Source: Willaertia magna
Lineage: Eukaryota > Heterolobosea > Eutetramitea > Acrasida > Naegleriidae
Direction of reading: 5' to 3'
Assembly (NCBI GenBank): GCA_902984215.1
Contig: CADWAF010005557.1
Location: 1-16,305 of the forward strand
Length of the DNA: 16,305 bases
The translations under genes and the position numbers were made by a program. Numbering within the stretch: position 1 is the stretch's first letter; every line of letters begins with the position of its first letter. The notes beneath the pieces were generated by a model. The model was not told where the DNA came from, searched no databases, and saw nothing but the letters and a program-made list of their open reading frames with translations. Positions 15,812 to 16,305 of this stretch are shown here, piece after piece.

Positions 15812-16305
15812 ATGTCCAAAATTTTCTCTATTCCTCTTTCATTCTTTTTCCTTCTTCTAATTTTCAACTTTTCCGATTGTCAACAAGTAGTTCCACCTCT
15901 CCCATCTTGCGCTAAATGTACTTTAAATCCTCCAAAAAGTGAATTATCATTTTGTGGTGACTACATTCCTCAATCCGGGATGGTGTAAGTATTTCATCAA
16001 AACACAAATAATTGATTGATTTATTGTTGATTTTTAAATTGTAATAATATAACACTAAATAATTAAAAAACAATAGTTGCATTCCAGACAATCACACTAA
16101 AAAAGATACAGACCTTCAAGCATTATATCAAAGTACAAATAAATTTCTACCTTATGAAAGTTCTTGTAGAGATTCATGGATAAATTATGCTTGTTCAAGA
16201 GCTTTTCCTTCTTGTAATATCACATCGAGTGGTAAAATAGAAGTTTATGAATTATGTTATAAAAACTGTATGGATTACACAATGGGAGTAAGTCTTTTAT
16301 TTATT
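15812..16305 (+). CDS. Secreted or membrane protein with Frizzled-like cysteine-rich domain (partial, 3' end outside window)
   Basis: Visible exons are 15812-15984 and 16077-16287, joined across a 92-nt intron (GTAAGT...TAG). A further GTAAGT donor at 16288 shows that the gene continues past the window. The 128 visible residues start with a clear signal peptide (basic MSK, hydrophobic core FFFLLLIF, about 1-23). The mature part is Cys-rich: C33, C36, C48, C59, C88, C97, C104, C118, C122. The pattern C88-x8-C97-x6-C104 (with FPSC) followed by LCYKNC (C118-x3-C122) resembles the core of Frizzled-type cysteine-rich domains (CS...FLC...VP.C...CR..C). N63 and N105 sit in N-glycosylation sequons. 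The start at 15812 puts the signal peptide at the N-terminus; an earlier in-frame ATG at 15734 would bury it and is disfavoured. Whether a transmembrane or receptor part follows is unknown. Confidence 0.72.

Noticed and set aside
1..16305. Possible reassigned genetic code, bacterial origin, or viral insert
   Set aside because: Gln is encoded by CAA/CAG, stops are ordinary TAA, genes have spliceosomal introns and eukaryotic families, and no capsid, polymerase or integrase-like gene is present.

Overview
The window is nuclear DNA from a compact, A+T-rich protist genome. Ten protein genes and one tRNA gene occupy 16.3 kb with almost no spare DNA. Evidence for a eukaryote: short GT-AG introns (37 to about 104 nt, mostly with a GTAAGT-like donor), two cullins, RCC1, ankyrin, TPR and PPR repeat proteins, mitochondrial-type N-termini, and a Pol III-type tRNA gene. 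Asn/Gln/Ser-rich tracts, the standard genetic code, exclusive TAA stops and gene density fit a heterolobosean amoeba such as Naegleria best. That placement is inference. A dictyostelid-like amoeba is a weaker alternative.

Layout. 1-224: upstream DNA. 225-2834 (+): cullin-4. 3046-5994 (+): a strongly diverged tandem cullin paralogue with a long Asn/Gln/Ser/Pro-rich leader. 5991-6690 (-): a three-exon ankyrin-repeat protein whose stop codon overlaps the cullin stop. 6691-6954: divergent promoter. 6955-8765 (+): a four-exon acidic/basic nuclear-type protein with a Cys cluster and a possible ubiquitin-like C-terminus. 8831-11026 (-): a TPR protein with a mitochondrial-type leader. 11027-11271: divergent promoter. 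11272-12672 (+): a three-exon RCC1-repeat protein. 12727-13338 (+): a small two-TM protein with a Pro-rich tail carrying PPxY and LPxY motifs. 13444-14586 (-): a PPR-like, probably mitochondrial protein. 14608-15387 (-): a three-exon YbaB/EbfC-like protein. 15556-15629 (+): tRNA-Val(AAC). 15812 to the window end (+): a secreted or membrane protein with a Frizzled-like cysteine-rich domain, running off the edge.

Functional themes. The left part concerns ubiquitin ligation: both cullins keep the NEDD8-acceptor lysine. Three minus-strand genes (TPR, PPR and YbaB-like) look mitochondrial. Gene spacing is extreme: one stop-codon overlap, and same-strand neighbours 21 and 54 bp apart. I see no mobile element, CRISPR array, viral insert or operon-like novel system. 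The most interesting items are the fast-diverging tandem cullin, the bacterial-type YbaB/EbfC-like protein and the Frizzled-like ectodomain. Exon structures were worked out by eye from splice signals, reading phase and domain continuity.
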